From Catellatospora sichuanensis (lineage in GTDB: Bacteria > Actinomycetota > Actinomycetes > Mycobacteriales > Micromonosporaceae), in NCBI RefSeq assembly GCF_007483665.1, contig NZ_VIQO01000010.1:310001-374000 (forward strand): a stretch of DNA of 64,000 nt, written 5' to 3'. Numbering within the stretch: position 1 is the first letter of the stretch; the number at the start of each line of letters is the position of its first letter. The translations under genes were made by a program, and so were the position numbers. Shown here piece after piece: positions 46,989-55,704 of this stretch. Below the pieces are notes generated by a model. It did no database searches, was not told the DNA's origin, and was given only the letters and a program-made list of their open reading frames with translations.

Positions 46989-47792
46989 CTACAGCGCGCG
47001 AAGTCCGGCGGGGCTGAGCCGCTCCAGCACGTCATCGTGCAGCTGCCCGTTGGTGGCCACCGCGGACCCGCCGCCGGCGCCGTTCCGGCCGGACAGGTCG
47101 GTGAAGTTGCCGCCCGCCTCGGTGACGATCGGCACCAGCGCGGCCATGTCCCAGAGCATCAGCTCCGGCTCGATCATGATGTCGACCGCGCCCTCGGCCA
47201 GCAGCATGTAGCCGTAGAAGTCGCCGTAGGCCCGGCTGCGCCAGGTCTTGCGCATCAGGTCGAGCACCGAAGCCAGCCGGCCGGTCTGCTCCCAGCCGTC
47301 GAGGGAGGAGTAGCAGAAGCTCGCGTCGGCCAGGCGGCGCACGCCGGACACCCGGATCGGCTGCGCGGCGGCCTGGTGCCGGCCCGCGAACGCGCCCAGC
47401 CCGCGCGCGGCCCACCAGCGGCGGCCCAGCGCGGGCGCGGAGACCATGCCGACGACCGGCTCGTCGCCTTCCATCAGGGCGATCAGCGTGCCCCAGATCG
47501 GCACGCCGCGGATGAAGTTCTTGGTGCCGTCGATCGGGTCGATGACCCACTGCCGGTTGCCGCTGTTCCCGGTGACCCCGAACTCCTCGCCCAGCACACC
47601 GTCGCGCGACCGGGTGCGCGCCAGCGTGGAGCGCAGCGCCTTCTCCACCGCCGTGTCCGCGTCCGAGACGGGCGTCAGGTCCGGCTTGCTCTCCACGTAG
47701 AGGTCGAGCGCCTTGAACCGGGACATGGAGATGGAATCGGCGGTGTCCGCCAGCACGTGGGCAAGCCCAAGGTCGTCCGAGTAGCGGGCCAT
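46989..47792 (-). CDS. hisN: Histidinol-phosphatase, inositol-monophosphatase type
   Basis: Mg-dependent phosphatase of 267 residues; removes phosphate from histidinol phosphate in histidine synthesis. Metal and catalytic motifs: GEEFG, WVIDPIDGTKNFIRG and ELMLWDMAALVPI with EAGG following. High similarity to actinobacterial HisN sequences (start MARYSDDLGLAHVLAD). Other his genes are not nearby, which is common for hisN. Confidence 0.92.
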   Translation of the reverse strand: MARYSDDLGLAHVLADTADSISMSRFKALDLYVESKPDLTPVSDADTAVEKALRSTLARTRSRDGVLGEEFGVTGNSGNRQWVIDPIDGTKNFIRGVPIWGTLIALMEGDEPVVGMVSAPALGRRWWAARGLGAFAGRHQAAAQPIRVSGVRRLADASFCYSSLDGWEQTGRLASVLDLMRKTWRSRAYGDFYGYMLLAEGAVDIMIEPELMLWDMAALVPIVTEAGGNFTDLSGRNGAGGGSAVATNGQLHDDVLERLSPAGLRAL

Positions 47793-47956
47793 GGCGAGAA
47801 CTTATCGGATCTCCGCACCGTCGAGGTATCGGGTTCACGGACCCGCCGTAAATGAGAACGCGTGGACCGCGGCAGGCCGGGTACTTTCACGGTCATGAGC
47901 CCGCGGTCCGGCAGCGGACGAGGCTCGTGGTGTGGCGGGCACGGCAAGGAGGAGTC

Positions 47957-48235
47957 ATGGGTGCGGAACCGGAAAAGGTGCTCCGGACGTTCCTCGACGA
48001 GCACGGGCGGTTGACCTCGATGCCCGCGAAGGCGGGCAAGCGGCGGGTCCTGCTGGAGCACATCGTCGCGGCCTTCGAGCCGGGGGTGAAGATGACCGAG
48101 CGCGAGGTCGACGCGGTGCTGCGGGCCTTCTACGAGCCCGACTGGGTGTCACTGCGCCGCTATCTGATCGACACCGGCCTGATGGCGCGCGCCGACGGCC
48201 TCTACTGGCGCACCGGCGGTTACGTCGAGGTCTGA
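47957..48235 (+). CDS. DUF2087 protein
   Basis: 92 residues, DUF2087: typical core LRTFLDEHGRLTSMPAKAGKR and FEPGVKMTEREVDAVL with a C-terminal YWRTGGYVEV. Function unknown; the family looks like a small nucleic-acid or translation-related domain. ATG with AAGGAGGAG upstream. Its 3' end overlaps the rsgA 3' end by 16 bases on the opposite strand. Confidence 0.88.
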   Translation: MGAEPEKVLRTFLDEHGRLTSMPAKAGKRRVLLEHIVAAFEPGVKMTEREVDAVLRAFYEPDWVSLRRYLIDTGLMARADGLYWRTGGYVEV

Positions 48236-49254
48236 CCGGGGTCGGTGTCACCGGCCCGGGAGGACAGCAGCCGGCGGTACGACGCCAGGCGGCGCGCGTC
48301 CGCCTTGCCCTGCGCCACCCAGGCGTCCAGGGCGCACTCGCCGCCGTTGTGCTCGCAGTTCGGCGGGCAGTCCACGGTTCCCTCGACCAGGTCGGGGAAG
48401 CCGTGCAGCAGGTCGTCGGAGGAGACCAGGGCCAGGCCGAAGCTGCGTACGCCCGGGGTGTCGATGATCCACGACTCCCGCTTGTCGGGCAGCCGCAGCG
48501 CGACCGCGCTGGTCGAGGTGTGCCGTCCCTTGCCGATGGCGCTGACCACGCCGACCGCCCGGCCCGCGCTCGGGATGAGCCGGTTGACCAGCGTCGACTT
48601 ACCGACCCCGGAGTGCCCGACCAGCACGGAGCGCCGGCCGGACAGGCGCTCGCGCAGCTCGTCGAGGTCGCCGTCGGGACGGGTCAGCACGTAGTCGAGG
48701 TCGAGCTCGGCGTAGTAACTGACCACCTGCTCCGGCCCGGCCAGGTCGGCCTTGGTCAGGCACAGCAGCGGCTCGATGTCGGCGGCGTACGCGGCGACCA
48801 GGCACCGGTCGATGAAGCCCTCGCGTGGCGGCGGGTCGGCCAGCGCACTCACGATCACGAGCTGGTCGGCGTTGGCCACCACGACCCGCTCGATGCGGCC
48901 CTCGGCGGTGGTGTCGTCGTCGTCGGCGGTGCGCCGCAGCACCGAACGCCGCGGTTCGATCCGCACGATCCGGGCCAGGCTGCCCACGTCGCCGGTGACG
49001 TCGCCGACCAGGCCCACCTCGTCGCCCACCACCACGGACTTGCGGCCCAGCTCACGCGCGCGCATGCAGGTGACCTCGAAGACCTTCTTGCCCTCGTGCA
49101 CCACGCAGGTGTAGCGGCCCCGGTCGACGGCGACCACGAAGCCGGTCACCGCGTCGTCGTGCTTGGGCCGGGTCCGGGTGCGGGGACGCGAACGCGACGA
49201 CTTGGTGGCCCGCACCTTCACGTCGTCCTCGTCGTACTCCCGCTTCTTCTTCAC
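48220..49254 (-). CDS. rsgA: Ribosome small subunit-dependent GTPase A
   Basis: Late 30S assembly GTPase, 344 residues. N-terminal OB fold (VVAVDRGRYTCVVHEGKK), circularly permuted G domain (CLTKADL as G4, GHSGVGKST as G1, DTPGVRSF as G3) and C-terminal zinc knuckle CPPNCEHNGGEC. A basic tail precedes the OB fold. ATG starts 10 bases after aroA, so both are in one operon, an arrangement known from other actinobacteria. Confidence 0.95.
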   Translation of the reverse strand: MKKKREYDEDDVKVRATKSSRSRPRTRTRPKHDDAVTGFVVAVDRGRYTCVVHEGKKVFEVTCMRARELGRKSVVVGDEVGLVGDVTGDVGSLARIVRIEPRRSVLRRTADDDDTTAEGRIERVVVANADQLVIVSALADPPPREGFIDRCLVAAYAADIEPLLCLTKADLAGPEQVVSYYAELDLDYVLTRPDGDLDELRERLSGRRSVLVGHSGVGKSTLVNRLIPSAGRAVGVVSAIGKGRHTSTSAVALRLPDKRESWIIDTPGVRSFGLALVSSDDLLHGFPDLVEGTVDCPPNCEHNGGECALDAWVAQGKADARRLASYRRLLSSRAGDTDPGQTST

Positions 49255-49264
49255 GGCTGGCCTC

Positions 49265-50551
49265 TCATCGTCCGGCGACCACCGCGCTCCATAGTGCCGG
49301 GAATTCGGGCAGCGTCTTGGAAGTACACGCCACGTCGGTGAGCTGCACCCCGGGCACCCGCAGCCCGATGACGGCGGCGGCGTGCGCCATCCGGTGGTCG
49401 TCGTAGGTCTCGAAGACGGCGCCGGTCAGCGGGCCGGGCGTGATGGCCAGCCCGTCCGAGGTCTCCGCGACCCGCGCGCCGAGCGCGGTCAGCTCGCGAG
49501 CCAGCGCGGCCAGCCGGTCGGTCTCGTGGGTGCGGATGTGCCCGACCCCGCGCAGCGTCGACGGGCCGTCGGCCAGCGCGGCCAGCGCGGCGACGACCGG
49601 GGTCAGCTCGCCCACCTCGGACAGGTCGGCGTCGATGCCGCTGATGGCGCCCGTGCCGGTGACGGTGAGGCCGCGCTCGGAGAGCGTGACGGTGCCGCCT
49701 AGCGCACCGAGCAGCTGACGGACCTTGTCCACCGGCTGCACGCTGCTGCGCGGCCAGCCGGCCAGGGTGACGCTGCCGCCGGTGACCAGCGCCGCGCCGA
49801 AGAACGGGGCCGCGCCGGACAGGTCCGGCTCGATCTGCCAGGCCCGCCCGGACAGCCGGCCCGGGGCCACGTGCCAGACGTCGCGGACCGAGTCGTCCAC
49901 CGCCGCGCCCGCGGCGCGCAGCATCTGCACCGTCATCCGCAGGTGCGGCGCGCTGGGCACCGGATTGTCGCCGACGTGGCGCACCGTGATGCCCTCGTCG
50001 AAGTCGGCCGCCGCCAGCAGCAGGCCGGAGATCAGCTGGCTGGAGAGCGAGGCGTCCACGGCGACCTCGCCGCCGCGCAGGCCGCCCTTGCCGTGCACGG
50101 TCAGCGGCAGGCCGTCGATGCTCGACGCGTCGATCGTCGCGCCCAGCTCGCGCAACGCCTTGAGCAGCGGCCCGAGCGGCCGTTGCCGGGCCCGGGGGTC
50201 GCCGTCGAAGGTGACCGGACCATTGGCCAGCGTGGCCACCGGAGGTAGGAAGCGCATCACCGTGCCGGCCAGGCCGACGTCGACGTGGGCGGGCCCGACC
50301 GGCGGCCGGGGCCGGATCTCCCAGCGCTCGTCGTCGGAGGTGGACACGTGCGCACCCAGCGCGCGCAGCCCGGCCGCCATCAGTTCGGTGTCGCGGGCGC
50401 GCAGCGGGGCGAGCAGCGTCGACGGCCCCATGCCGAGCGCGGACAGCACGAGCGCCCGGGCGGTGATGGACTTCGAACCCGGCAGGCGCACGACGGCGTC
50501 GGCCGCATCGACGGCGGTCGGTGCCGTCCACGGCACGAGTGGTCTGCTCAC
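49265..50551 (-). CDS. aroA: 3-phosphoshikimate 1-carboxyvinyltransferase (EPSP synthase)
   Basis: Shikimate pathway enzyme, 428 residues, joining PEP to shikimate-3-phosphate. N-terminal LPGSKSITARALVLSAL (Lys-Ser substrate site), the actinobacterial GLAGTVMRFLPP loop in place of the common GNAGTAMRP, and the C-terminal RTHETDRLAALARELTALG and DDHRMAHAAAV motifs. GTG start; its ribosome site GAGGAGAAGGC comes from repeat copy C. Confidence 0.95.
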   Translation of the reverse strand: MSRPLVPWTAPTAVDAADAVVRLPGSKSITARALVLSALGMGPSTLLAPLRARDTELMAAGLRALGAHVSTSDDERWEIRPRPPVGPAHVDVGLAGTVMRFLPPVATLANGPVTFDGDPRARQRPLGPLLKALRELGATIDASSIDGLPLTVHGKGGLRGGEVAVDASLSSQLISGLLLAAADFDEGITVRHVGDNPVPSAPHLRMTVQMLRAAGAAVDDSVRDVWHVAPGRLSGRAWQIEPDLSGAAPFFGAALVTGGSVTLAGWPRSSVQPVDKVRQLLGALGGTVTLSERGLTVTGTGAISGIDADLSEVGELTPVVAALAALADGPSTLRGVGHIRTHETDRLAALARELTALGARVAETSDGLAITPGPLTGAVFETYDDHRMAHAAAVIGLRVPGVQLTDVACTSKTLPEFPALWSAVVAGR

Positions 50552-50625
50552 GCCTTCTCCTCGCTGCGCTCGTCGGCGGCGTGTCGGCCGCTCATGGTTC
50601 GGTCACTGCGTTCGCTTACGCCTCA
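50552..50625 (-). repeat. GAGCGCAGCGAG repeat, copy C
   Basis: GACGAGCGCAGCGAGGAG (50574-50557, minus strand) plus AAGGC precedes the aroA GTG. The far end (AAGCGAACGCAGTGACCGAA region) is a decayed version of the left part of copies A and B. Confidence 0.78.
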
Positions 50626-50662
50626 CAGTCTGCCTGATGGGCGCTGGCGTAAGGTGGGCGGC

Positions 50663-51349
50663 ATGTGTGGGCGGTACGCGACGACACGTACGGCGGTGGA
50701 TCTGACTCAGCTGTTCGCGGCCGAGGACGAGACCGCCGAATCGCTCGCTCCCGACTACAACCTCGCGCCCACCGACCCGGCCCCGATCGTGCGTGTCTGC
50801 GCGACGCGCGAGGCCCGGGTGCTGAGCCTGGCGCGGTGGGGCCTGGTGCCGCCGTGGGCCGACGACCCGCGCACCGGGCTGAAGCTGATCAACGCGCGGG
50901 CCGAGACGCTGGCCACCTCACGCGTGTTCGCGCCGTCGTTCGCGGGCAGGCGCTGCATCGTGCCGGCCGACGGCTGGTACGAGTGGGTGCGCACCGAGAC
51001 CGGCAAGCAGGCCTATTACATGACCGACCCGGTCGCCGGGCGGGGGCTGGCCTTCGCCGGGCTGTGGACGGCGTCGAAGTTCGGTCTGAGCTGCACCATC
51101 ATCACCACGGCGGCGCAGGGCGAGCTGGCCCGGGTGCACGATCGCATGCCGCTGCTGCTGGAGCCGGAGCTGTGGGCGGCGTGGTTGCAGGGCCCGGCCG
51201 ACCCGGAACTGCTCGCGCCGCCGGGGCCTGCGTACCTGTCCGGTCTGGAGATCCGTCCGGTGGGCGCGGCCGTCGGCAACGTACGCAATGATGGTCCTGA
51301 ATTGACGAGACGGCTCGCCGAGCCGGACGTTCAGATCAGTCTGTTCTGA
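50663..51349 (+). CDS. SOS response-associated (YedK/HMCES) abasic-site protein
   Basis: SRAP-domain protein, 228 residues, which forms a covalent link with abasic sites in single-stranded DNA. Starts MCGRYATT, so Cys2 becomes the catalytic N-terminus. Other family residues: YNLAPT, LINARAET, RCIVPADGWYEW and HDRMPLLL (active His/Glu region). Full length. Divergent from aroA. Confidence 0.94.
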   Translation: MCGRYATTRTAVDLTQLFAAEDETAESLAPDYNLAPTDPAPIVRVCATREARVLSLARWGLVPPWADDPRTGLKLINARAETLATSRVFAPSFAGRRCIVPADGWYEWVRTETGKQAYYMTDPVAGRGLAFAGLWTASKFGLSCTIITTAAQGELARVHDRMPLLLEPELWAAWLQGPADPELLAPPGPAYLSGLEIRPVGAAVGNVRNDGPELTRRLAEPDVQISLF

Positions 51350-51527
51350 TTTTGCGCTGGATCGTGACAGTTTGTGCCACCAGTTTGCGGGTAAACCCTT
51401 GCCCGTTCCTTCTACCGTGCGGTAAGACACAGCGTCGGTGGTAAGCGGCAGCGCCGCGCGTCACCGTCTGTCTGAGCCGGATCCTCCCGCCGGGGCGGGG
51501 GGACCGACCCACGGGGGAGGTGGGTGG

Positions 51528-52067
51528 ATGACCCGCGCGCGTATTCCACGCCCGCACGAAGTCGCCGCTGCTCGCAGAGACCCGCGTTTGGTGCGGGCCG
51601 TGCGGGAGCGGCATGACAACGCCTGGCGCACCAGAGGTGCCTGCCAGGCCGTCGACCCGGAGACGTTCTTTCCGGCGCCGCTGGAGCCGGCCGACACGGC
51701 CGTCCAGCTGTGCGGAAGGTGTCCGGTGTCGGGGGCCTGCCTGGCCTGGGCGCTCAGCGTCGGCGACTGCCACGGTGTCTGGGGCGGCACGACCGCACGC
51801 GAGCGGCGGGCCATGCTCGTCGCCTGGCGCACCGAGGAACAGCAGGAGGAACTGCCGTACACGGCGTACGGGCCGCAGCCGGACCTGGTGGTCTCGGCCG
51901 GGCAGCTCGCGCCGCCGCAGCGGGCGGCCGGGGTGACCCGGCAGACGCCGCGGATCCCCACGCAGTCCCGTGCCGAACTCGCCCTGTGCACTCTCGGCGA
52001 AGCCGAACGCGACACCGCGCTGCAAACGGTGCCCCTACTGACCAGAGAGCACGCGCACGCCGCATGA
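51528..52067 (+). CDS. WhiB-family iron-sulfur regulator
   Basis: WhiB-like protein, 179 residues. Four cluster cysteines C39, C62, C65, C71 (RGACQAVDP ... LCGRCPVSGAC) followed by the GVWGG turn (83-87) and basic ERRAM. The C-terminal ~85 residues after the domain are longer than in WhiB1 (about 84 residues in all) and unlike any domain I know. ATG 51528 with a GGGGGAGG site upstream. Expected to bind sigma factor region 4 and respond to NO or oxygen. Confidence 0.9.
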   Translation: MTRARIPRPHEVAAARRDPRLVRAVRERHDNAWRTRGACQAVDPETFFPAPLEPADTAVQLCGRCPVSGACLAWALSVGDCHGVWGGTTARERRAMLVAWRTEEQQEELPYTAYGPQPDLVVSAGQLAPPQRAAGVTRQTPRIPTQSRAELALCTLGEAERDTALQTVPLLTREHAHAA

Positions 52068-52074
52068 TCGCGGT

Positions 52075-52713
52075 ATGCGAGGCGGTCAGGAAACGGTCGA
52101 CACCGGGCGCGGCCCGGCAGGTGTAGCTGTCACCATGCCCGGCGGCGCGGCCGGGGCGGGCGTTGTCGCCGCCCCGGCCGCGCTGCTCGTGCTCGGCCAT
52201 GGGGCAGGCGGCAGCGTGGACGCGCCCGACCTGGTCGCCGTGCACGATGCCGCAGTCGGTGCGGGCCTGGCGGTGGCCATGGTCACCCAGCCCTACCGGG
52301 TCGCCGGGCGGCGCGCGCCCGCACCGGCGGGGCACCTCGACGAGGCGTGGCTGACGGTCGTGGACGTGCTCGTGCAGCGCCTTCCTGGTCTTCCGCTGAT
52401 CGTCGGCGGCCGCTCCAGCGGCGCGCGGGTGGCCTGTCGCACCGCCGCCGCGGCGGGCGCGGCCGGCATCGTGGCGCTGGCGTTCCCGCTGCATCCACCG
52501 GGCAAGCCGGAGCGCAGCCGGGCCGAGGAGCTGAGCACCGGGCTGCCCACTCTCGTCGTGAACGGCTCCGCCGATCCGTTCGGCGTGCCCGGTGCCGCAC
52601 CGGGGGTCGAGATCGTTGTTCTCGAGGGGGAGCGGCACGACCTGCGCAAAGCGCCGGACACCGTCGGCCGGGCCGTGGCCGTGTGGCTGCGCGCCCGCGG
52701 CTGGGCACGGTAG
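52075..52713 (+). CDS. Alpha/beta hydrolase, KANL3/Tex30-like
   Basis: 212-residue alpha/beta hydrolase. [17 protein letters not shown] gives the oxyanion region, [11 protein letters not shown] the nucleophile elbow, [14 protein letters not shown] the family signature, with Asp (NGSADPFG) and His (GERHDL) completing the triad. Function unknown in bacteria. Starts 7 bases after whiB and could be read with it. Confidence 0.85.
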   Translation: MRGGQETVDTGRGPAGVAVTMPGGAAGAGVVAAPAALLVLGHGAGGSVDAPDLVAVHDAAVGAGLAVAMVTQPYRVAGRRAPAPAGHLDEAWLTVVDVLVQRLPGLPLIVGGRSSGARVACRTAAAAGAAGIVALAFPLHPPGKPERSRAEELSTGLPTLVVNGSADPFGVPGAAPGVEIVVLEGERHDLRKAPDTVGRAVAVWLRARGWAR

Positions 52714-52756
52714 CGGCGGCCCGTGGTGACGGTCGCCACTGCCCTGTGTGTCCCGC

Positions 52757-52783
52757 GGAATGCGACAGCCGTCGCGTGGCGTT
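52757..52783 (+). promoter_or_regulatory. SigR-type (thiol-stress) promoter of the sigR gene
   Basis: GGAAT (52757-52761) and GTT (52781-52783) with 19 bases between. Family knowledge: SigR/SigH promoters have GGAAT-N18-GTT or near it. It lies 50 bases before the long start codon of the sigma gene, implying positive autoregulation. Confidence 0.6.
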
Positions 52784-52832
52784 ACAGACCGCGGGTGGCC
52801 GGAAGCGTCCGGCCCCGGCGAGAGGTGGGTCG

Positions 52833-53669
52833 ATGGTGCGGACGGGAACGCGCTGCCTGTTGCGCTCGGGCGACGATCCGGTGCTGAAGACCGTGGAGCG
52901 GCTGCTGTCTGCTCCCGCGTGGCCGGCAGCGCTGGAGGACGACGCGGCTTCGGGCATTACCGCGGTGCCCGCCCCGCGGGTGCACCTGGCATCGGTAGAG
53001 TCAGCCTCAGCGCTGCGGTCCGCTGTCAAGGAGCCGCGGCAAGAGCGTACTCCGAGGGTGGTCTCACGGTTGACCAGCACCGACAGCGTCGAAGAGCGTC
53101 GTTCCCGCTTCGAGCGGGACGCGATGCCCTTCCTCGACCAGCTCTACGCGGCCGCACTGCGGATGACGCGTAATCCGGCCGACGCCGAGGACCTCCTCCA
53201 GGAGACCTTCCTGAAGGCATATGCGGCCTTCCACCAGTTCGAGGACGGCACGAACCTCAAGGCCTGGCTCTACCGCATCCTCACGAACACCTTCATCAAC
53301 TCGTACCGCAAGAGGCAACGTCAGCCCATCCAGGCGCCGACGGACGAGATCACCGACTGGCAACTGGCGGAGGCGGAGTCGCACACCTCCCAGGGGCTGC
53401 GCTCGGCCGAGACCGAGGCGCTGGACCGGCTGCCCGACAGCGACGTCAAGGACGCGCTGCAGACGTTGCCGGAGGAGTTCCGGTTGGCGGTCTACCTCGC
53501 CGACGTGGAAGGCTTCTCCTACAAGGAGATCGCGGACATCATGAACACGCCCATCGGCACCGTGATGTCCAGGCTGCACCGTGGCCGGCGCAACCTGCGC
53601 AAGCTCCTGGAGGGCTATGCGGCGGAGCGCGGGTTCTCGGGCACGACCAGCGCTCGGGAGGCGTCATGA
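52833..53669 (+). CDS. sigR: ECF sigma factor SigR/SigH (thiol-oxidative stress)
   Basis: Stress sigma factor. Core residues [37 protein letters not shown] (region 2) and the region 4 stretch [20 protein letters not shown] match SigR/SigH. From ATG 52833 it has 278 residues, with a ~75-residue extension before the core; an internal GTG at 53058 would give about 203 residues. Streptomyces makes a long unstable isoform from the autoregulated transcript, and the same layout is seen here. Stop overlaps the rsrA ATG. Confidence 0.92.
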   Translation: MVRTGTRCLLRSGDDPVLKTVERLLSAPAWPAALEDDAASGITAVPAPRVHLASVESASALRSAVKEPRQERTPRVVSRLTSTDSVEERRSRFERDAMPFLDQLYAAALRMTRNPADAEDLLQETFLKAYAAFHQFEDGTNLKAWLYRILTNTFINSYRKRQRQPIQAPTDEITDWQLAEAESHTSQGLRSAETEALDRLPDSDVKDALQTLPEEFRLAVYLADVEGFSYKEIADIMNTPIGTVMSRLHRGRRNLRKLLEGYAAERGFSGTTSAREAS

Positions 53670-53944
53670 CGACGGAACACGAGGACGGCGACTGCCGCGA
53701 GGTGCTCACCGAGGTATACCTCTACCTGGACCTCGAATGCTCCGACGACCGCCGTTCGCTGATCAAGCAGCATCTCGACGAGTGCTCGCCGTGCCTGCGC
53801 GAGTTCGGCATCGAGCAGGAGGTCAAGGCGCTGGTGAACCGGTGCTGCGGGCAGGAGCAGGCGCCCGCGGAGCTGAAGGACCGGCTCCGGGCCAAGCTCT
53901 CCGAGCTCGTGGTCGAGGTCGAGGCCACCCGCGAACTGGGCTGA
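53666..53944 (+). CDS. rsrA: Redox zinc anti-sigma factor RsrA
   Basis: 92-residue anti-sigma factor. Zinc ligands C10, H36, C40, C43 (HLDECSPC) match the positions of RsrA within one residue. On thiol oxidation it is expected to lose zinc and free SigR. ATGA overlap with sigR ensures stoichiometric production. Followed by a strong hairpin. Confidence 0.93.
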   Translation: MTTEHEDGDCREVLTEVYLYLDLECSDDRRSLIKQHLDECSPCLREFGIEQEVKALVNRCCGQEQAPAELKDRLRAKLSELVVEVEATRELG

Positions 53945-53958
53945 ACCGCAGGACTTTC

Positions 53959-54003
53959 ATGAGCGAAGCTCCGCCACCTCAGGGTGGACGGAGCTTCGCT
54001 CAT
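53959..54003. terminator. Hairpin terminator after rsrA
   Basis: ATGAGCGAAGCTCCG and its complement extend through CCACC/GGTGG with a one-base bulge; loop TCA. Lies 14 bases after the stop. Also serves the bL37 gene on the other strand. Confidence 0.75.
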
Positions 54004-54054
54004 TTCGGCGCAGCCGGGCCGATGATCCGACCGGCGTGCGCACCGTCAACGTGC

Positions 54055-54129
54055 TCAGGCGTTGGGTCGCTTGCCGTGGTTGGCCTTCGAGCCCTTACGA
54101 GCCTTCTTCTTGCGGGCCTTCTTGCCCAT
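54055..54129 (-). CDS. 50S ribosomal protein bL37
   Basis: A 24-residue basic peptide, MGKKARKKKARKGSK then ANHGKRPNA. The ending ANHGKRPNA is the signature of the actinobacterial large-subunit protein bL37 found in mycobacterial ribosome structures. ATG with GGAAGGGG eight bases upstream. It is too short for routine gene finders. The place beside sigR/rsrA and the biotinyl protein is conserved in actinobacteria. Confidence 0.88.
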   Translation of the reverse strand: MGKKARKKKARKGSKANHGKRPNA

Positions 54130-54255
54130 GGTCGACACCCCTTCCGTCGGCGGCGGTTCGCAGCTCGAATCCTATGCGCAGGTTGAACGGCGCTCCCCAG
54201 GCGCTCCGTGATTGGATACGACTCGTCCTGCTTGCGATCCAGGAAGGGGCGTGCG

Positions 54256-54471
54256 ATGGCCGAAGAGATCAAGGCCGAGATGGTGGCCAACGTGTGGAAG
54301 GTCGTGGCGTCGGCGGGCGATGAGGTGTCCGAGGGTGACACCCTGGTGATCCTCGAGTCGATGAAGATGGAGATCCCGGTCATCGCGGAAGCCGACGGCG
54401 TCGTCTCCAAGATCGCCGTGAACGAGGGTGACGTCGTCCAGGAGGGCGACCTCATCGCCGTCATCGAGTAG
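54256..54471 (+). CDS. Biotinyl/lipoyl carrier protein, TB7.3 type
   Basis: 71-residue single biotinyl domain; ESMKM with Lys37 as attachment site. Equivalent to the biotinylated protein TB7.3 (Rv3221c) of M. tuberculosis. Probably serves an acyl-CoA carboxylase, but no carboxylase gene is near. ATG with GGAAGGGG upstream; followed after 14 bases by a GNAT gene. Confidence 0.92.
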   Translation: MAEEIKAEMVANVWKVVASAGDEVSEGDTLVILESMKMEIPVIAEADGVVSKIAVNEGDVVQEGDLIAVIE

Positions 54472-54485
54472 TAGCCTCACCGGGC

Positions 54486-54986
54486 ATGACCGAGATCCAC
54501 GTCCGTCCGGCGACGCCGGCCGACCACGACGCGATCGGTGCGCTGTCCGTCGCCGCCTACCGTGGCGACGGGCAGACCCGCGAAGACCACCCGTACGAGC
54601 CGACCCTGCGGGACGTGGCCGCACGCGCGGCGGCCGCCGAGGTGCTGGTCGCCGTCGACGAGGTGACCGGGGCGGTGCTCGGGTCGGTCACCTTCGCGCT
54701 GCCGGGCAGCCCGCTGGCCGAGCTGGCCACCGACGGCGAGGCGGAGTTCCGCATGCTCGCCGTGTCGCCGCAGGCACAGGGCCGCGGCGTGGGCGAGGGG
54801 CTGGCCCGGGCCTGTCTGGACCGCGCCGGTGAGCTGGGCTGCCGCAGCGTCGTCATCTGCGTACGCGACTTCGCCGCCGACGCACGCCGGCTGTACGCCC
54901 GGATGGGTTTCGAGCGCGCACCCGAGCTGGACTGGTCGCCCCTGCCCGGTGTCACGCTGCTGGGCCTGCGCTACCCGCTCGGCTAG
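54486..54986 (+). CDS. GNAT-family N-acetyltransferase
   Basis: 166 residues. Acetyl-CoA binding motif A is FRMLAVSPQAQGRGVGEGLA (about 92-111), and RRLYARMGF completes motif B. Substrate unknown. The stop codon overlaps the stop of the convergent tetR gene (shared CTAG). Confidence 0.88.
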   Translation: MTEIHVRPATPADHDAIGALSVAAYRGDGQTREDHPYEPTLRDVAARAAAAEVLVAVDEVTGAVLGSVTFALPGSPLAELATDGEAEFRMLAVSPQAQGRGVGEGLARACLDRAGELGCRSVVICVRDFAADARRLYARMGFERAPELDWSPLPGVTLLGLRYPLG

Positions 54987-55561
54987 CGGAGCAGGTCGAA
55001 GGCGACCTGCATGGCCGCCTCGCGCCGCTCCTCGTCGCTGATGTCGGTGTCGCGGAGCAGGAACCAGCTGGTGTTGATGGCGAGCACGGCCATGCCCGCG
55101 CGCAGCTTCGCGGTCGGCGTGGACTCGGGTTCGACGAGCAGGCCGATGATGTCCATCATGGCCTGGCGCATCTTCGCCCCGGCCGGCGCGTTCTTGAAGG
55201 CCGGCTGGTTCTGGTGGAAGAACTGCATCACCTTCGAGTACCGGCCGGTGTAGAGGTCGTCGGCGTAGCGCTGCAGCAGCTCGCGCCGGAACTCGGGAGA
55301 ACTCGGGTCCGGCTGGCTGCGGGCCCATTCCACGATCTTGTCGAGCTTGACGAGCTGGTCGGCGCTGAAGCTGTCGACGATCTCCTCTTTGCTCTTGAAG
55401 TGGTAGTAGAGGGCCGCCTTGGTGACACCCAGGCTCTCCGCGATCTCGCGCAGCGAGGTGGCGTCGTACCCCTGCTCCGTGAAGAGGTCGAGGGCGACGG
55501 TCTGGATGCGGGCACGGGTGTCCGGCCGGGGCTCGGCACGGCTGGCTGCGGGCTCGTTCAT
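54983..55561 (-). CDS. TetR-family regulator
   Basis: 192 residues. Helix-turn-helix with ATSLREIAESLGVTKAALYY (about residues 36-55), C-terminal ligand domain. Divergent from the DHA2-type exporter with two 18-base inverted repeats between them, so almost certainly its repressor. ATG 55561 has GGAG five bases upstream; GTG 55564 precedes directly. Confidence 0.9.
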   Translation of the reverse strand: MNEPAASRAEPRPDTRARIQTVALDLFTEQGYDATSLREIAESLGVTKAALYYHFKSKEEIVDSFSADQLVKLDKIVEWARSQPDPSSPEFRRELLQRYADDLYTGRYSKVMQFFHQNQPAFKNAPAGAKMRQAMMDIIGLLVEPESTPTAKLRAGMAVLAINTSWFLLRDTDISDEERREAAMQVAFDLLR

Positions 55562-55610
55562 CACTGCTCCGTGTTACGTCGACCACACTGTCATCCGGTC
55601 GCGCGAACTA

Positions 55611-55628
55611 ACTTGACGGCCGGCAAGT
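55611..55628. promoter_or_regulatory. TetR operator 1
   Basis: ACTTGACGGCCGGCAAGT, palindromic in 16 of 18 positions. Placed in the divergent gap; related site 23 bases on. Confidence 0.65.
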
Positions 55629-55633
55629 AGGGA

Positions 55634-55651
55634 ACTTACCGTACGGCTAGT
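55634..55651. promoter_or_regulatory. TetR operator 2
   Basis: ACTTACCGTACGGCTAGT, palindromic in 14 of 18 positions and similar to the first site (ACTT-CCG/CGG-AGT frame). Confidence 0.6.
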
Positions 55652-55704
55652 AAATATTCTAGCCGGGCGGCAGGTAAGCGTACCGGTGAACGAGTGGAGC
55701 CCCC

